A stretch of DNA of 64,000 nt, taken from positions 34,080,330 to 34,144,329 of the forward strand of contig CM055879.1 of the NCBI GenBank assembly GCA_029582165.1. Reading direction: 5' to 3'. The notes beneath the pieces were generated by a model, which did no database searches, was not told the DNA's origin, and saw only the letters and a program-made list of their open reading frames with translations. The DNA comes from Portulaca oleracea (lineage: Eukaryota > Streptophyta > Magnoliopsida > Caryophyllales > Portulacaceae). The translations under genes were made by a program, and so were the position numbers. Shown piece after piece: positions 23,001 to 38,000 of this stretch (position 1 is the first letter of the stretch; the number at the start of each line of letters is the position of its first letter).

Positions 23001-26000
23001 GTCTTCCTCCATAAGATCTCTCACAGGGTAGTCTAACCACTTTGAAATCACAGCCTAAACACCGAGGAATATCCAAAAAAAGACATGAAAGAATTCAAAT
23101 CATTCCAGAGGATTCGACACACAAAATTATTGTGTCGAGACCTCAATTTGCCGCACACAGTGAAGGCACCCCACTTGGGAATCCATAATCTCCACAACCT
23201 GAGAATCCCATGTAATGACATTGCCCCCCCCCCCAATTGACCATAGAAGGACTGAAACACCTATCAAGAGGATGCAGACCCCATACTACCTCTTCCATCT
23301 TATACTCCAAAAGAATAGCAATATCACAAGAAGTGCCCATTTGACATTTCTGATTTCCCTGTTTTGTTTGATAGTTGAGTTCACTCACATTTCAAGGAAT
23401 TATCTTAATTTTTGTCAACATATGAAATAAAGAAACCATCCTCTCCCCTCGGATCCTCTTCCTCAATCTCTTATCAAATTGATTCCTCTTCTTCATGTTG
23501 TTATATTATAAAAAATGATCATTTTATCTTGTATGCTTTGTTCCTTTCTGTTGCTATTGCTGCTCTTATCCTTACTGTTCCCTCTATTTTGTGGTCTCTG
23601 TATTCTCCTTCCGACTTTGCATTAAGTATGCCTGTTTATTAGTCCTGCTATGTGCTATCTTCTGGCTCTCAGTATGCTTGTGACACTGCAGTATAAGGAT
23701 CTTCACCATTGCCGCTATTGTATGCATTTCCATTGTGCTTCCCTTGAACTACTATGGACAAGAAGTCAAGCACAAGGTCGTCAATTCAGAGTCTTTGACT
23801 GTATTTACAACTCAAAATGTCAAAGAAGGTTCAGGATGGTATGTAGTCTTTTCCTAAATAATACTGTCTGTATTCTGCAAGTATTACAATGTTGTCATCT
23901 GTTGCAATCTAAGTTCTAGGGAGACACTTGGGATCCTAAAAAACCCCTGAAATAGCTAGCCAAACACCTAAAATGGGCTCAAAAACTGTTTTGTTTCAGG
24001 TTGGGAGTTTTGAAGAGTCAGTAAACTGAGACATTATCATTATTATTGCTTTCGATTCTAAGCGTTAGATGAAAATTAGGTGCCCTTAGAAAAATAAGCA
24101 ATTCTTAGAAATTGGTTTACCAAGCTGAGAAATTAATCAACTGTTATTTTCCGGTTTGGCTTATGGCTTTCGGACTTGGTTGACAGGAAGAACCAGTTAG
24201 CCAAGATTTAGTATGGGTCTTTTCAGAACGTAAATTTTGGTGTACCTGACCTTCGAAATTAGTTTTGGTCAAATAGGTTTTGCTGCATGCACAGCTTAGT
24301 CTAGTGTGAGATTGGTACACTATTTTTGTTATTGCTATTCACATACGTGTTTCGGCATTTGTCATGTTTATCTCCGTCTTATTTAGCTGTGTTGTAGCTT
24401 TGAATGTATACCCCATAGCTTGGTCCAAAAAGTTATGGTCTGGTCATTTTTTTTTTGGTATGAAGTTTAATTCTGGATGATAAATTTTCTTACTTTTGTT
24501 GTTTGAACCTGATTTTGGTCTGAATTCAGACATGTCCAGTTGTCGGACTTGAAAAACTGGGTATCGGACATCAATATCTCATCCGAAACCCGGCATTGAC
24601 TGATTTGATCAACAGCGTTAATACCTGACATGCTTTATTTTTATATTTATTTTTGCTGCATAAATTATCCATGTCTGGTGAACATTGTCATCCCTTCAAA
24701 GTAATATGATAAGATTAGCATTCATTTTTGATAAAGAGCAATTGCTTTATGTTTATATTACAAAATATGTTTACATAGAGATTTAATATGTTGGGCGGAT
24801 GCTTTCTGTCAAGGTAGTAAAGGTCCAGTGGTGGTAACAGAGCAAAGCCTTTGTATCTGCAATTGCATTGCTGAATGCAATATGCAATTGTGGGAATTTT
24901 GTCTCTCATTATTTTACATTCTTTCTGAATGATTTGAAGGCAGTGGAGAAACATTACTCATCTTTATTAATAAGTAGAGCTAGCATTTACAGGCTACATC
25001 ATGCCACCATGACTGATGTATTTATGTAGATTATTTCATGTTTGGTTGGTGCAATGCTGCACAGTATGACTGCTTTTGTGCTGTCTTTCTTTCCAGGCTT
25101 TGGGCTCATTGTCTGGCATTATATATTATCTCTTTCTCTGGTTGTATTCTTCTCCACTTTGTAAGTATGAATCATTCTATCAGTCTGTGTTTTCTAAAAG
25201 AATTTGCTTCTTATAGCTCCCTTTAATAGCCTCATATCTGAGAACTGTTGCAACTTCCTTCAGGAGACTAAAAGCATAGTTAGAAGGAGACTTGCATATG
25301 TTAAAAGATCTGCTCAGGACATGAGTCAATTTGTTGTTCTAGTTCGTGGTATACCTTGGTCAGCGGAAGAATCATATGGTACTTCACTGAAGAACTACTT
25401 CTCAAAATACTATCCATCAAGTTTTCTTTCGCATCAGATCGTGTATCGATGTGGTAAAATCCAGAAACTGATGGTAAGGAAATTGCATCAGTTATATTTT
25501 GTTTCCTTCATTATATGTTGCCATCTCAGGTTGAGCTGATATATATGAATAGCCTGTTGGGAAAAGAGAATGAGCTGTTATATGTGAATAGCCTATTGGG
25601 AAAAGAGAATTGTTTTCCATATTCTTGTCTTCTATACTTGGGAATTATGAAATTTGAATATTTTAATTGCGTATCCTATTTAAGAAAAGGGGATTTTTGG
25701 GGCATAATGTGAACTATGGGTGGTTAATATCCCTTTTGACTTCCCCCCTCTTTTATGTTGTATATATATATATATATATATTAGCGGTCATTTATTTTCC
25801 TTATCTTTCCTTGCACTTCTCCTGTTATATTCCAGTAGAAAGTGGCATCCGTCCTTGTTCTTTCTGCTTGATGTGATCATGAATGTACTTTTATAGTTAG
25901 TGGAAGTTTGAACTTGGACAGACGCAGTTACACTGACTTTGAGGGTTAGGTTCCATGAATTTTAGGGCACAAACATAGCTGATGGTTAGTGATAAATGCA

Positions 26001-29000
26001 GGCAATCTTTCATTATGTTTGTCTATAGGGTGCAAAGTTCCGGTTGTTGAAGTTAATCGTCAAGAGACAAATAAAAAAAGAGAATAAAATTGTCAATCGA
26101 ATAAGATAGAAGCTGATGTTACTCATGTTAATGTTTTGAATTATGTTTTGTGAAATATTTAGAAACAAACATGTGAGATTGTTGCAGTAGTTTGATGGTT
26201 CTCTAGATAGTTAGTGTTACCAAAAGTGTGATGGGACATGCCGGCGGTAAGAAAACTTAGATTTCTTGCAGAGGAGTTCAAGGAATGAAAGATTTTGAAG
26301 ATCATAATGCTTAGAACTATCGCTTGATAGGGATTAAAAGCTGTTTTGACATGAAATAGGTTTTACTTATTTTTTTAGGCAAGTAAGTCTCTAATGACTA
26401 CAGTTAGAAAAAGAAGGAAAGGTTATCTTTTCTTAGAAAGTAATCAAGAGATATATCACAAAGATGCCAAGGGGATGTCACCCATTTACAAAAGGGGCAA
26501 GTACCAAAACACTCAAGCCCTCAAGCTCTCATCAATATTATCAACAAATCCAAAAAATTCAAGTTTCTATCACCTGAAGCATCACAGTTCAACTATACAA
26601 CATCTTCAAAAGGTAGAGCTTGTAATCGTTAAGGGACTAAGTTTCGTCCTGGAAAATTGAAAAGAAGGAAAGGTTATCCTTAAGAAGTTTTCGCAAAGAG
26701 GCATGTGGTATGTCGATTTATCTTTGGTTTCCCTGCTGACACTAATTGGAGGTTTAAAGCGCCAACTAAGGGCTGTTTTCTGGCTTGGACAGCTGCTGAA
26801 GGAAAGGTTCGCACAGAGGAGGTGAAACTTTAAGCTTGGCTCTGTGTGTCCTATGTGTCCCCATGAGGAAGTGTAGGTTGACCACCTTTCTGTCCATTTT
26901 AGGTTGGTTATTGGGCTTGGTATTTATCTCTGTCCTTGAGGAAATCGCTGGGTGCAACCTGAGAACACTATAGACATGCTAGTGTCTTGGAGAAGAAAAG
27001 TTGGATTCATGGTATTTAGAAGATGATTTCGTTAACTATATGGCGGAGTACTTGGAAGGAGAGGAACCGTTGGGTTTTGAGGCAAGGCCATACCGTTCCA
27101 AGATTTCTAACTCTTAGATTTATTTTTTATTTTAAACTTTGAATAATTCGAGTATAGTTTTCAAAATTGATACAAATTTGACCTTTTTGGGATTTTGTGG
27201 ATAAGATTAGCCTTGATAGTAGGAGGGCATCGTTTTTGTGTGACTGGCCCTTCTTTTGTATATTGGGGGCATACTTTTGGAGTCTTTTAATATATATGTT
27301 TTTTTGAGTACTCACAAGAAACAATTAGCAAAAGAATGTTGCTAAAAATTACTTTACTGAGATAATTTTGATGAAGGAGATCACTTGGAGAGGAGTCTTG
27401 ATCATTGTTCTAGGGCTAGTGACCGTAATACATGATTTTCTGTAGGGTGCAAAGTCTTCATTGAAATTTTTATTACATCTTCTATGGTTGTAGTAGTAGC
27501 TGATGTTCTTGGAGACATATAAAGTTTTCCATGCCATGCTTGGCTTCTAAAAATCATTTGCACTAACCTGGAAGCTTAGAGACCGTAAGTTGATGGTTTG
27601 TTATTGGCCTCTTTATGGAAAAATGATGAGCGAACCTTGATATGTCATCTGCTGTGGAAGAAGTCTCCCAATAGTTCCATAATTATTATGGTTACAAGGC
27701 TTGCGGCATGATGCGTTGTGTGAGGCTAATAGGAATATCGTGAAAAGTGTGAGTGAGAATGTTTTTAAGTTTTTCTCTTAACTTTATGGTCACCTTTAAT
27801 GCAACATACCTTGTTCTTTTTCCTAAGAAAACAAATATGGAGAGCATTGCGCACTATTGGCCTTCTAGCTTGGTTTGTTATATATGCAGTTTCTTTCATA
27901 GGTTTTAGCATATCCTGAAACCCATAGGGTGGAGCATATTCTGGATGCCTGATTGGTACAGAGGACAATGTGAGAAGCACTTAACCTTCGGATACATCAA
28001 TGGTAGATGTTGATCCTATCATCTTGATGGAAACCTCAAAACCATCCAAAAGACGTACCAAAGTCAACTTTGGCAATTGGGGATAAAGTGTCGGAATAGT
28101 CCGCCCTGTAGGTTTGGGCATATCCTGAGCAACAAGCCTCGCTTTAAGTCTAGCCACAAAACCGTCAGGATTAACCTACACCCCACAACCTTTTTCCCTT
28201 TAGGTGAATTAAGCAAATCCTAACTGTGGTTCTCTTCCAGAGACTTAATACCTCAAGCATAACACTATACCACCCATGGAGACCAAAAGTTTCCGTAATT
28301 GTTCTGATGCAGAGTCTATAGAAGCAATTAAAGCACTAGAGGAAGAAGATAAATGATCATGAAAAATAAAATTAGCAATGGGATAAGTGGGAAGGGTACA
28401 CTGTCATTTACCTTTGCATAGATTAATTGGAAGATCGAGATCATTTGGAGCAAGAGCAAATGACGACGAAGCAGGTGCTGGACATTTATCATTGGTCTCT
28501 TGACTTATAGTAGAGACTTTAAGTCTTGGTGGTCTTGTTGGTGCTGGATCATTGACTGTACCATGAAGCGGAGTTTCAGAACTTAAGATAGAGAACACCC
28601 TCACTAGGTTGCTTCGTAGAAAACCTACAAGTTGGTTTTATAGGCCCTTTGCAGGCTGCTTGATGTGTACCCATTGCTTTTATCGTAACATAGATGGCAT
28701 ATTCTATTTCTCTTAAATAGATAATGAGCGTGAAATACTGTATTTTGATTGAAATATATTTTGTTGGACGTTGACAAAATTGATGTGTACCCATTGCTTT
28801 TTATCGAAATACTAAATTATAGGTTGGAGATTTTGTTGGACGTTGACAAATTTGGAAACAGGAAATCCAATAAAATCTCAGGGGAAGGGTATTTAATGTA
28901 TTTTGATTGAAATATATTTGAGACTACACCTATGCACAAACAAATGTTTACGTGTGTTTATATCCCCCCACCCCTCCCCGCGTGACAGTCAGGCAATGGC

Positions 29001-32000
29001 ATTGAATTTTACTTTTCATACCCCCCAACAAAAGACATAATTCCCACACCTGTCTTGTGCATGACATTTGAAATAATAACCATGGTTTCTCATTTGTGCC
29101 CATTTTGTTGGTGGCAGAAAAGTGTCAAGAAGGTGTATAATTTCTACCGTAAAGAGGACGCAGGTATTGTCACATGTGGTTTTCCAGGACGGGCAAATGC
29201 ATTCAATATGCTTGTGAATGAACCCGAAGCTGAACCCGAACCCGAGGTTGCTGCAAAAGGGGATGTTGATTTGCACTGTTATGATTTGCATACAAAAGGG
29301 AAGGTCAGAAACTAAATATTACTTTGCTTCCAGTTATAAGTGCCAAAAATGATAGTAGCATCAGTTATTCCTGTTTGCTTGGTTCAATTCTGATAAATCA
29401 TTGCTCATGCTTAGTACCTTTTTCCATTCCCATGCTTGACCCACGATTATTCTGGTGGTTTTGCCTGTACAATTATTGGAATTGTATTATGTTGCTACTC
29501 CCTGTTTTTGACCAATTTTGAAACTTAAATAGCTAGAAGCCCATAATTGATGCTTCTTGTTAATGCTCTGAAGTGCTTGGATTTGTACTCTAAGGTCATT
29601 GTTTCAACCTTTTGGAAAGTTTTATGAGTCTGGAAGGATCTGCTTCGGAACACAGAAGCTGAACTGACATGGTCTAGTTATTGACTAATAGTTCATCAAA
29701 ATGATAAGCTTTTGCAGCTCATCAGTTAGAACAGCTAATCTTGATCTAAGTTGATTTAAACAACTCTAAGGCATATGCTGAAACTTAATTTTATTACCTT
29801 TCTCACTCAAAAGGCTTACTTAATATGAGACAAACATGATTTAAGAGAACAGGTGTCTGTGCAGAAGACTTTTAAGTAATTTCATGCATCTCAGATATGG
29901 TTGTCCAAAGCATACAAGATCAGAAACTATGAGGCTTTTCCCTTCTATTATGAAGCATATAGCCAATAGTGAAATAGTTACATAGACACATGCTGTCTAA
30001 ATTGGATTCAAATTGAAAAGATGCATGCATGTGAATTTTCTTAGTTTTGTCAACGTTCTTGCTTCATTTCTTACTGCCAGCTGCTGCTTCCTTATATGAA
30101 AAGGAGATAGCTATGGCGTCAAGCTACATGCACATTGTGGCTATATAAGAAATAGACTGACAAGGATCTTCCTTAGGCATTTCTATTTCGTTTCAAGACA
30201 AACCTGGGTAGTGTCCGCTTTTCACAGATCTTTCTTTCTTTCTTGGTTTTGCTTTAAAATTCCACTCTTTCCTTGTTACCTACTAAAACAATAAGTAAGA
30301 CAGAAAGTATACACAATTTTTTCTTGTCCACTAAATTCACAGAGTATATGATTGAACGAGGAAGAAACCCATTGAAGATATCAATGGGCAGAATGGAACT
30401 CACAAGACATTACTTTGTTCAATGTTATAAAGGCAATTGAGAAGATTAGTCCTATTCTACACACAATACACCATCTGTTAGTTAAAGCACATATGGTAAG
30501 CGCATAAAGCACGTCTAGATGAATTGAGCCTTTAAAAAGGGCGAATTCATTTTCAAAGGAGGTTGCTGAATAAAAGGATGTTTTTTTGACCTTGCTGAGT
30601 TTAATATGCGTTTAATGCTCGAACTAACCGTTTTAGAAGGGGGAAATAAGAGTCTTTGGCATAAAATTAGTACAACTACAAGAATTTATCCGTGTTCCGC
30701 ATAAAAGTTACTCTATAAAACACAAATTTCTCATGTACTGGTGCTTGATTAAATTCGACATTTATATCGACGAAAAGTTGACCGTATTTTTAAACAATGT
30801 TGTTGATTAAAACATGTACCGTATTTTATGCATTTAATTCCTGTACCATGTTTTACTAATGTGGCCCACACCCACACTTAAGGATTACTAGCGTCTTTCG
30901 GCTGAAAGAATGTAATTTCCAATTGGAACTTGATTTGTTGATCGCATAATATTTCCTTGTTGTTGACTCTATTTATGTAGTATGTGGTGTTCCACATGTT
31001 GGAAAGAATTCAAAGGAAATTTCTGTGGGATTCTTTTGGGAGTGATTTCAAGTATCACTTGGTGAGATAGAACATTGTGAAGTAACCTATTTCAATGGGG
31101 GGTCTAGGTGTTAGGGATTAAGAGTGTGCAATATGGCTCTTTTAGGCAAGTGGCTATGGAGATTTATGAGTGAAAAGGAAAACCTATGGAGGAAGGTGGT
31201 TACAATCAAATATGGTGAAACAGGTTTTGGTTGGGTACCTTTATCTTCGAGGGGCTCTTATGGTTGCAGTCTTTGGAAGTTCATCACTAACGGGTGGGAG
31301 CGTTTCTTCACTCATGTTTCTTTTGTGGCGGGTGATGGTTCGACCATTTTCGTTTAGGCATGATCGTTGGTGCAGTGAGGATTCTTTGAAAGATCTCTTC
31401 TGTAGTATTTATCTTTTGCATTGCATAGAAATGCTTGCATTGCCGATTATAGGGAACATCTTCATGGGTCTCCTAATTTTGTGCGGGATGGTTTTGCTGA
31501 TGAGGATTCTTTGGCTTACTTCTTTTAATATCCTTAATGAGGCCCCTTTAGGATTCTCTTCACAAGACATGGTGAGATGAAATTTGAGCTAGAACGGGAT
31601 ATTTTCTGTTTGTTCCTTTTACTTAAAACTTCTTTAGCCACAACCTTCTTCGTTGTATCGTTTGGAGAATAATCCTTTTGCTTCCACCATTATTTGGAAG
31701 TTTTTGGCCCCTTTGAAGGTTGCTTTCTTACTTTGGGAAGCGATGCATGGTGGCATCTTGACTTGTGATAGTTTACAAAAAAGAGGGAGGAGTTTGGCAA
31801 ATAGATGCTTTATGTGCAAGGGGGATCTTGAATCGCCGGATCATTTATTGCTTCACTGTGATTTTGCTCTCTCTGTAGGAGCTGGCGTTTGGTTGCCTTG
31901 GTGTTATTGGGTTGTTTCCTGTTCAATTAGGAGTCATATTCTTGCATGGGAGGGTGTCTTTGGCGGGAAACTGAAGAAGAAGATTGCCTTGGATATACCA

Positions 32001-35000
32001 CATGTGATCTTTTTGGAGTATTTGGAGAGAGAGGAACCGAAGAGGTTTTGAGGGAGTGGAAAATCCTCTTCAGTGATTGAAGGACAACTTCATTAAATCT
32101 CTCTACTTTTGGGTTAATGGGTAGACTTGCTCTTCTTTGGATGTGAAAGATTTTGTGGATAGTCTTTATTTTGGTTGTTCTTTTGTCCTTATAATTAATA
32201 TATTTATATTTTTATGTGGTGTTCCACATATTAATTAAAAGTGGGTAATTCTTTTGTTATTGTTATTTTGAGCAATTTTCCGGCTGTTTTCCCCTTATAT
32301 ATTTCAAAAATTTTTCTGGTACTTTCTGACCTAGTTACGTTATCGGGTAAGTTGACTGTATTTTTAATCGATGTTGCTGATTAAAACATGTACCGTATTT
32401 TATGCATTAATTCCCCTACCATGTTATACTAACATGGCCCACACCCACACCCACACTTAAGGATTACAAGTGTCCTTAGGCTGAAAGAATGAATAGTTTC
32501 CGATTGGAACTTGATTTGTTGATCATGCATATTGACTTGTTGCGGAGCCTATTTATGTAGAATGTGGTGTTCCACACATTAATTATAGAATGGGTAATTC
32601 TTTTGTTATTGTTATTTTGAGAAGTTTTCCAGCTGTGAACTTTTCCCCTTATTATTTCAAAATTCTTTCTGGTACTTTCTGACCTAGTTACGTCTATTGT
32701 TTATCGGGTAAGTTGATTGTACTTGCAGGAATGCTCAGCTGGTTTTGTATTCTTTAAAACCCGTTATGCTGCCTCCTGTGTTGCGGAGGGTCTTCAATCC
32801 TCAAACCCAATGCACTGGGTAACAGATTTGGCCCCAGAGCCAGGTGATGTATATTGGCAAAATCTTGCTATTCCATTCAAACAGTTATGGTTGCGAAGGA
32901 CGGCAACACTTCTGGCCACTGCTGCTTTCTTGGTTTTCTTTATTGCTCCAGTTACTCTTGTGCAAAGTTTGGCTAATTTGAGCCAACTCCAGCAGATGTT
33001 TCCCTTCTTAAAGGGATTTCTTAAAAAGTAAGTAATATATTACTGTTTTTAGTTCGTCTCAAACCCAGCAACTTGTGTTTATTTGGAAAAGGGATGAGAA
33101 AAAAAAAAGTATGTTGCAAAATGTCATAACGTCATACTATATGATGTCTGCCATTCGTGTTCCTCTATTGGAAGAGCACCGTAAATGTGTATGTGACAAA
33201 CTAATAGATTCTTAATTCGAAAAGTATGTACTATGAAATTGTGCCCTACATCCCAGATTGGTGAAGGTGAGATGCACTGAAGGCAAGTCAACTGTGAAAT
33301 TCCTGTTTAATTTTTTTTTCCGGAAAAAGAAGTTACTGAGCGATAAATGCTTTGTGACTTGCAAAAAAGGCATGGAGTGTGTTTCATTTTTTGAAATTGG
33401 ATAGTTGGGGCCACATGCTCAATGTGGTACAAAGTTCACTCTTTTGGGTTTTGTGGATAAAATATGACTTGATTGTGTCTGAAGGCATGATTTTAGTGCT
33501 TCACAGTTCTTTCATACAAGGACGACATCCCCTTAGTGTAGTATTAATATATTCTTTGAGCTGGTTGTGAAAGAGAGGGAAAAAAAATGAAGTGGGAGTC
33601 CCTATTTATAGTAACCATTAGACAGTATAATTGAGTTTATATTTTCCTGCAACATATACCATATGTTGGGTAATGTAGGACCAAACAGAGATTCAACTGC
33701 TTTCCTATAGTTCTGTGACATATCATCTATGTTGAATTGGCTGTCTGAGGTCTCTGAGCCTTACTATTTGTTCAGTTCTTCTCTTTCAGAGGGGATTTCT
33801 TTCCTTGGATGACATCTTTCCCTTATGTGATCTTCCTACGTCAACATCCTAATGTTTCAGCACTGCTAAGAGTACCTGTTTGCTAGGCTACTTACCAGAT
33901 ACGAGTATCCTTTAGAAATAGAGGTCTAAGACGCATAGCCATGGAGGAGTGCATTGCTGAGTGTCTTATGCTATTGCTGTTGGATGTTTATTTCAAACAT
34001 GACAACATTATTGGGTGAAGATAGTATATGCTTTTGGCAATACGTATCATGCAGAGTTGGGAGCAGTCTAGTGCATATGAAATTGATTGTGTTCTGATCT
34101 ACTTGATCTAGTGTTTATCTTATTTGCTATGTGCTTCCTGCAGTTATAGGTTTAACATTAGTGTGTCATAGGTGTAGGTATGCCATAATTTGTGCAGAAC
34201 GAGAATGTGCTTTTAATAATATCGCGAGGACACCATGGGCATGTCGGCCATTTACGAAGGCAATTACAAGGTCACTCCTGCCCTCAGGCTCACATCATTA
34301 ATATTATCAACAAAATCCAAAAAAAAAAAAAAAATCAAATTCTACCAGCCATAAAAATAAACTTCAAGTCAGAATGAGACTTTACCAAAAGCTGGATGGA
34401 CCAGAGATTGAAGCCAGATCAGTCCATCCAGAGTCCTATATTTTCTTGTAAGTCGGTCTTTGGTCTACATCATCAGAATTGGGGTATACTAGACTGGAGG
34501 CTGACATCTCTTTTCTTTTCTCCATATGCCTTGTCATACACTAGATTGGGTCATGAAGTGTTATGTTACTTTGCAATTAGTAGATGGGTTGGCATTGTCC
34601 TGTGTAATTGAACCTAGAGACTTGGTTTTGGAAGTATAGATGCTGTGCATGCAGCTTTCCTTGCTATTTAGTTTAATTGTCATCCTCATTTGATCTCTTT
34701 ATCTTAATAGCATAAATCATTATATGACCTGGCTAGTTTGCTTAGGATGATCCTAGGTTCCTCCTGATAGAGTTCCATCTCATCCACTCCTCGGCCCCAC
34801 GTGCGCGTGGGGGGAGGGAGTGTTAATATGATTGTGTTAACATGGTCCTGCAGTAATTGCAATCCTGCAGATCATATGTGAAGCACTTGAATTAGTCCTG
34901 TAATTTCAGTGGTCATCTCTGTGTAGGCTTTTCTGCATCAGCTTCTCCTGAATTAATTCTGCTATTTCATTGTGTTGAAACCAAAACCTTCTTACACTCC

Positions 35001-38000
35001 CAACTTTTTACTTTTGTTTTTGGTTTCTTGTGTTGTGTCTGTTTATTGTTATTTCTCCCCAGAGTTTTATTTATCGAATCATTTTGTTTTTGGACTCATT
35101 CTACCTCCATCAAGCACCCAGCTATCCAGTGGAAACAATTTGGTTATTGTCTAGCAGGAAAACTGAAAAGAGGACCACATCAATCTGTTAGTTACAAGTT
35201 ACAATCTGCAATATACTTTAACTCTGACCGTAAATTATAACTTGTTTCTTTGTTTCAGGAAATTTGTTGCTGAGGTCGTAACTGGGTACTTTCCTAGTGT
35301 TATATTGGTAGCATTTTTTTATACTGTTCCACCATTGATGATACTATTTTCAACTATTGAGGGGGCTTTCTCTCGAAGCGAAAGAAAACTGGCAGCCTGT
35401 GAGAAAGTGTTGTCTTTCACCATCTGGAATGTTTTCTTTGTCAATATTATATCTGGAACTGTGCTTAACAGATTAGACTTCTTTTCCAATCCAAGACATA
35501 TAGCCCTGGAACTGGCAGCTAGAGCAGTCCCAGCAGCGGTATGAATTTTGTTTATTTATTTATTATGGATGATTCTATTTGAAAAGCCTGATTTTCTTTT
35601 TCCCTCATGATCAACCTTTGTCTCATGGTTGCTAATAACTGAGACAATGGAGAGGGTGATTTTCCATAACCTATTATTAATAATGAACCAAAGGGGCCGT
35701 CAATCGTCATGATCAACCTACGGCTAATAGGTGTAGCATGTGCACGAGTGATCTTGAATCTCCAAATAATCTTTTGCTACATTGCGACTTCGCTAGGTCA
35801 CTTTGGGCTTTAGCCTTTGGCTGCCTCAATTAAAATGGGGTGTTCAACATTTTTTTTTCAAAAAAAAATATTTTCACTGCTCTATTTTTATTCATAAGGT
35901 ATTTTTTGCATCCTTGCATGTTTAACATGCAAATCAAAACTAGTATTAATAATAGGATACATGAACTGATGCTCGGCTGGCACCATACAAAGTTATATAT
36001 ATCCGAAAAACAAACTATCCACAAAATCTATCACCTCAAAATAGGAAGAGCTAAACTTCCCATTCACCCCAAAGAAGAGAGACTAGGCAAAATTGTCTTT
36101 CAATCTCTGAAAAGGGACTTCAATTCCCTCGAAAACCCTTCAGTACGTTTCTTTCCAGATAACCCAAAAAATCACGTGAGGTATAACCAAGGTCTTCTTC
36201 TTCTTGGGCTTCCTGCCAAAGAAATTCTCCCAAGATAGGAGATGACTCCTGAAAAAATTGGCTGCCTCGGTGTTCCTTGGGTTGTATCCTGTTCCATCAG
36301 GACTCATCTCCTATCTTGGGAAAGTTTCTTTGGGAGGATGCCCAAGAAGAAGAAGGCCTTAGTTATACCACATGTGATTTTTTGGGTGATCTAGAAAGAA
36401 AGGAACCGTAGAGCTTTTGAGGGAATTGAAATCCCTCTTTACAGATTGAAAGAAAATTTTGTCAAGTCTCTCTTCTTTTGGGTGAATGGGAAGTTTAGCT
36501 CTCCATCCTTTGAGGTGGTAGATTTTGTGGATAATTTGTTTTTTGGATATAGTATGGTGCTAGCTCCGCATCACTTCTTTTATCCTATTATTAATATATA
36601 TCCTTTTCCTATCACAAAGTAAAAATGAAAATAATGAATGAAAGAAAAAACATGTCATTCAAGAAGGATGCCCTGGAATATCCTATTGGGATTCCTTTTA
36701 CAAAAATGGCATTTGTTTGTAGCAGCATAAAATAGTAGTAGTAATATGTCTAATTAGAAAACAGGGAAAAGTAGCTAAGTTCTGTTTAGAAAGAACAACT
36801 ATCAGTTTTAGTCTCTCTGCATTTTGGAAGGAACAAAACTGTTTTAGCTTCTGGATATAATTTTGACCTTGACTTCAAGATGTTCTGCTCCCTTTTGGCA
36901 TCATCATACACCAATAATGTCTAAGCACAATCATTTCATAATCAGATGGAATTTTCTAGCTGTTGGAAATTGGCTTTGATACAATAGCAGATCTCATTGA
37001 CATTCTATCCATTGTGTTTTTCCATGAGACTCATGTACTGGACACTTTTTTAAAGGTCTTTATTGAGTAATGGCTCTATGAGTTAGATCATGGGGATATT
37101 GTGCATTGTCAAGAAGTTCTGCAGTTTTTGTGCATTGTCGAGAAGTTGTGCAGTTTGCTCTGTCTACCATGCATTCCCTCTTGACTCATGTACTTCTGTT
37201 TTCAAGTTGGTGTACCAGAATTTCTCACCAATTTTTGGTCTGCAGGTTAATTTTTTTATGTCTTACGTCTTCACATCAGGGTGGACAAGTTTGGCATGTG
37301 AACTCGTGCAACTTTTTCCACTTATCGGTAACTTCTTCTTTAAGAAGATACTTAGGAGGCCGACTTGTATATTTGATAGTGGCTACACTTTTCCATATCA
37401 CACTGAACTGCCAAGACTACTCCTGTTTGGGCTCTTTGGTTTCAACTTTGCAGTCTTGGCACCATTGATTTTGCCGCTGCTGCTGATTTATTTCTCTCTC
37501 GCCTATCTTGTATACCGTAACCAGGTGCGCTCTCTGCTGCTCAGTTATTGTATTGAGATAAGTTCTTTGAACGACACATTGAAATTTCAACTTGAATTAT
37601 TCTGGTTGTCCGTATTTTAGAATGGAATTTACTTATGCAACTTTAACACTGTACCCAGTGGTCATTTCCAGTCTAATTCCCTTGGTTAATTTAAACCCAA
37701 AGTCTGTTGTAGAATAACATTGTGATAGAGAATAGGAAGCGGGAAAAGGACAGAGAGAAACCAAAGGGATTCAGTTCTCTGTATTTCAGATCAATATGAT
37801 TTATGGTTTGTTTGGTTCAATAAAAGTAGAATGGTGGAATGAAACTTCATTCTTGATATCATATGTTTGGTTTAATTGTGGAATAAAATGATTATTTTAT
37901 TTTCCTTTTTTTATCAATACAAATTATATTAAAAAAAAGGTCACGGATGCTCCCTTCTTCTTTGGTTTCCTACTAAAGGCAACCTTCCAATCAAGAAGAT

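Noticed and set aside
31653..32051. A cellular gene with a Cys/His domain
   Set aside because: It is the zf-RVT domain of the TSD-flanked LINE 30998-32212.
35840..36238. A 132-aa gene
   Set aside because: It is the antisense of a LINE 3' end, forming one arm of the inverted repeat.
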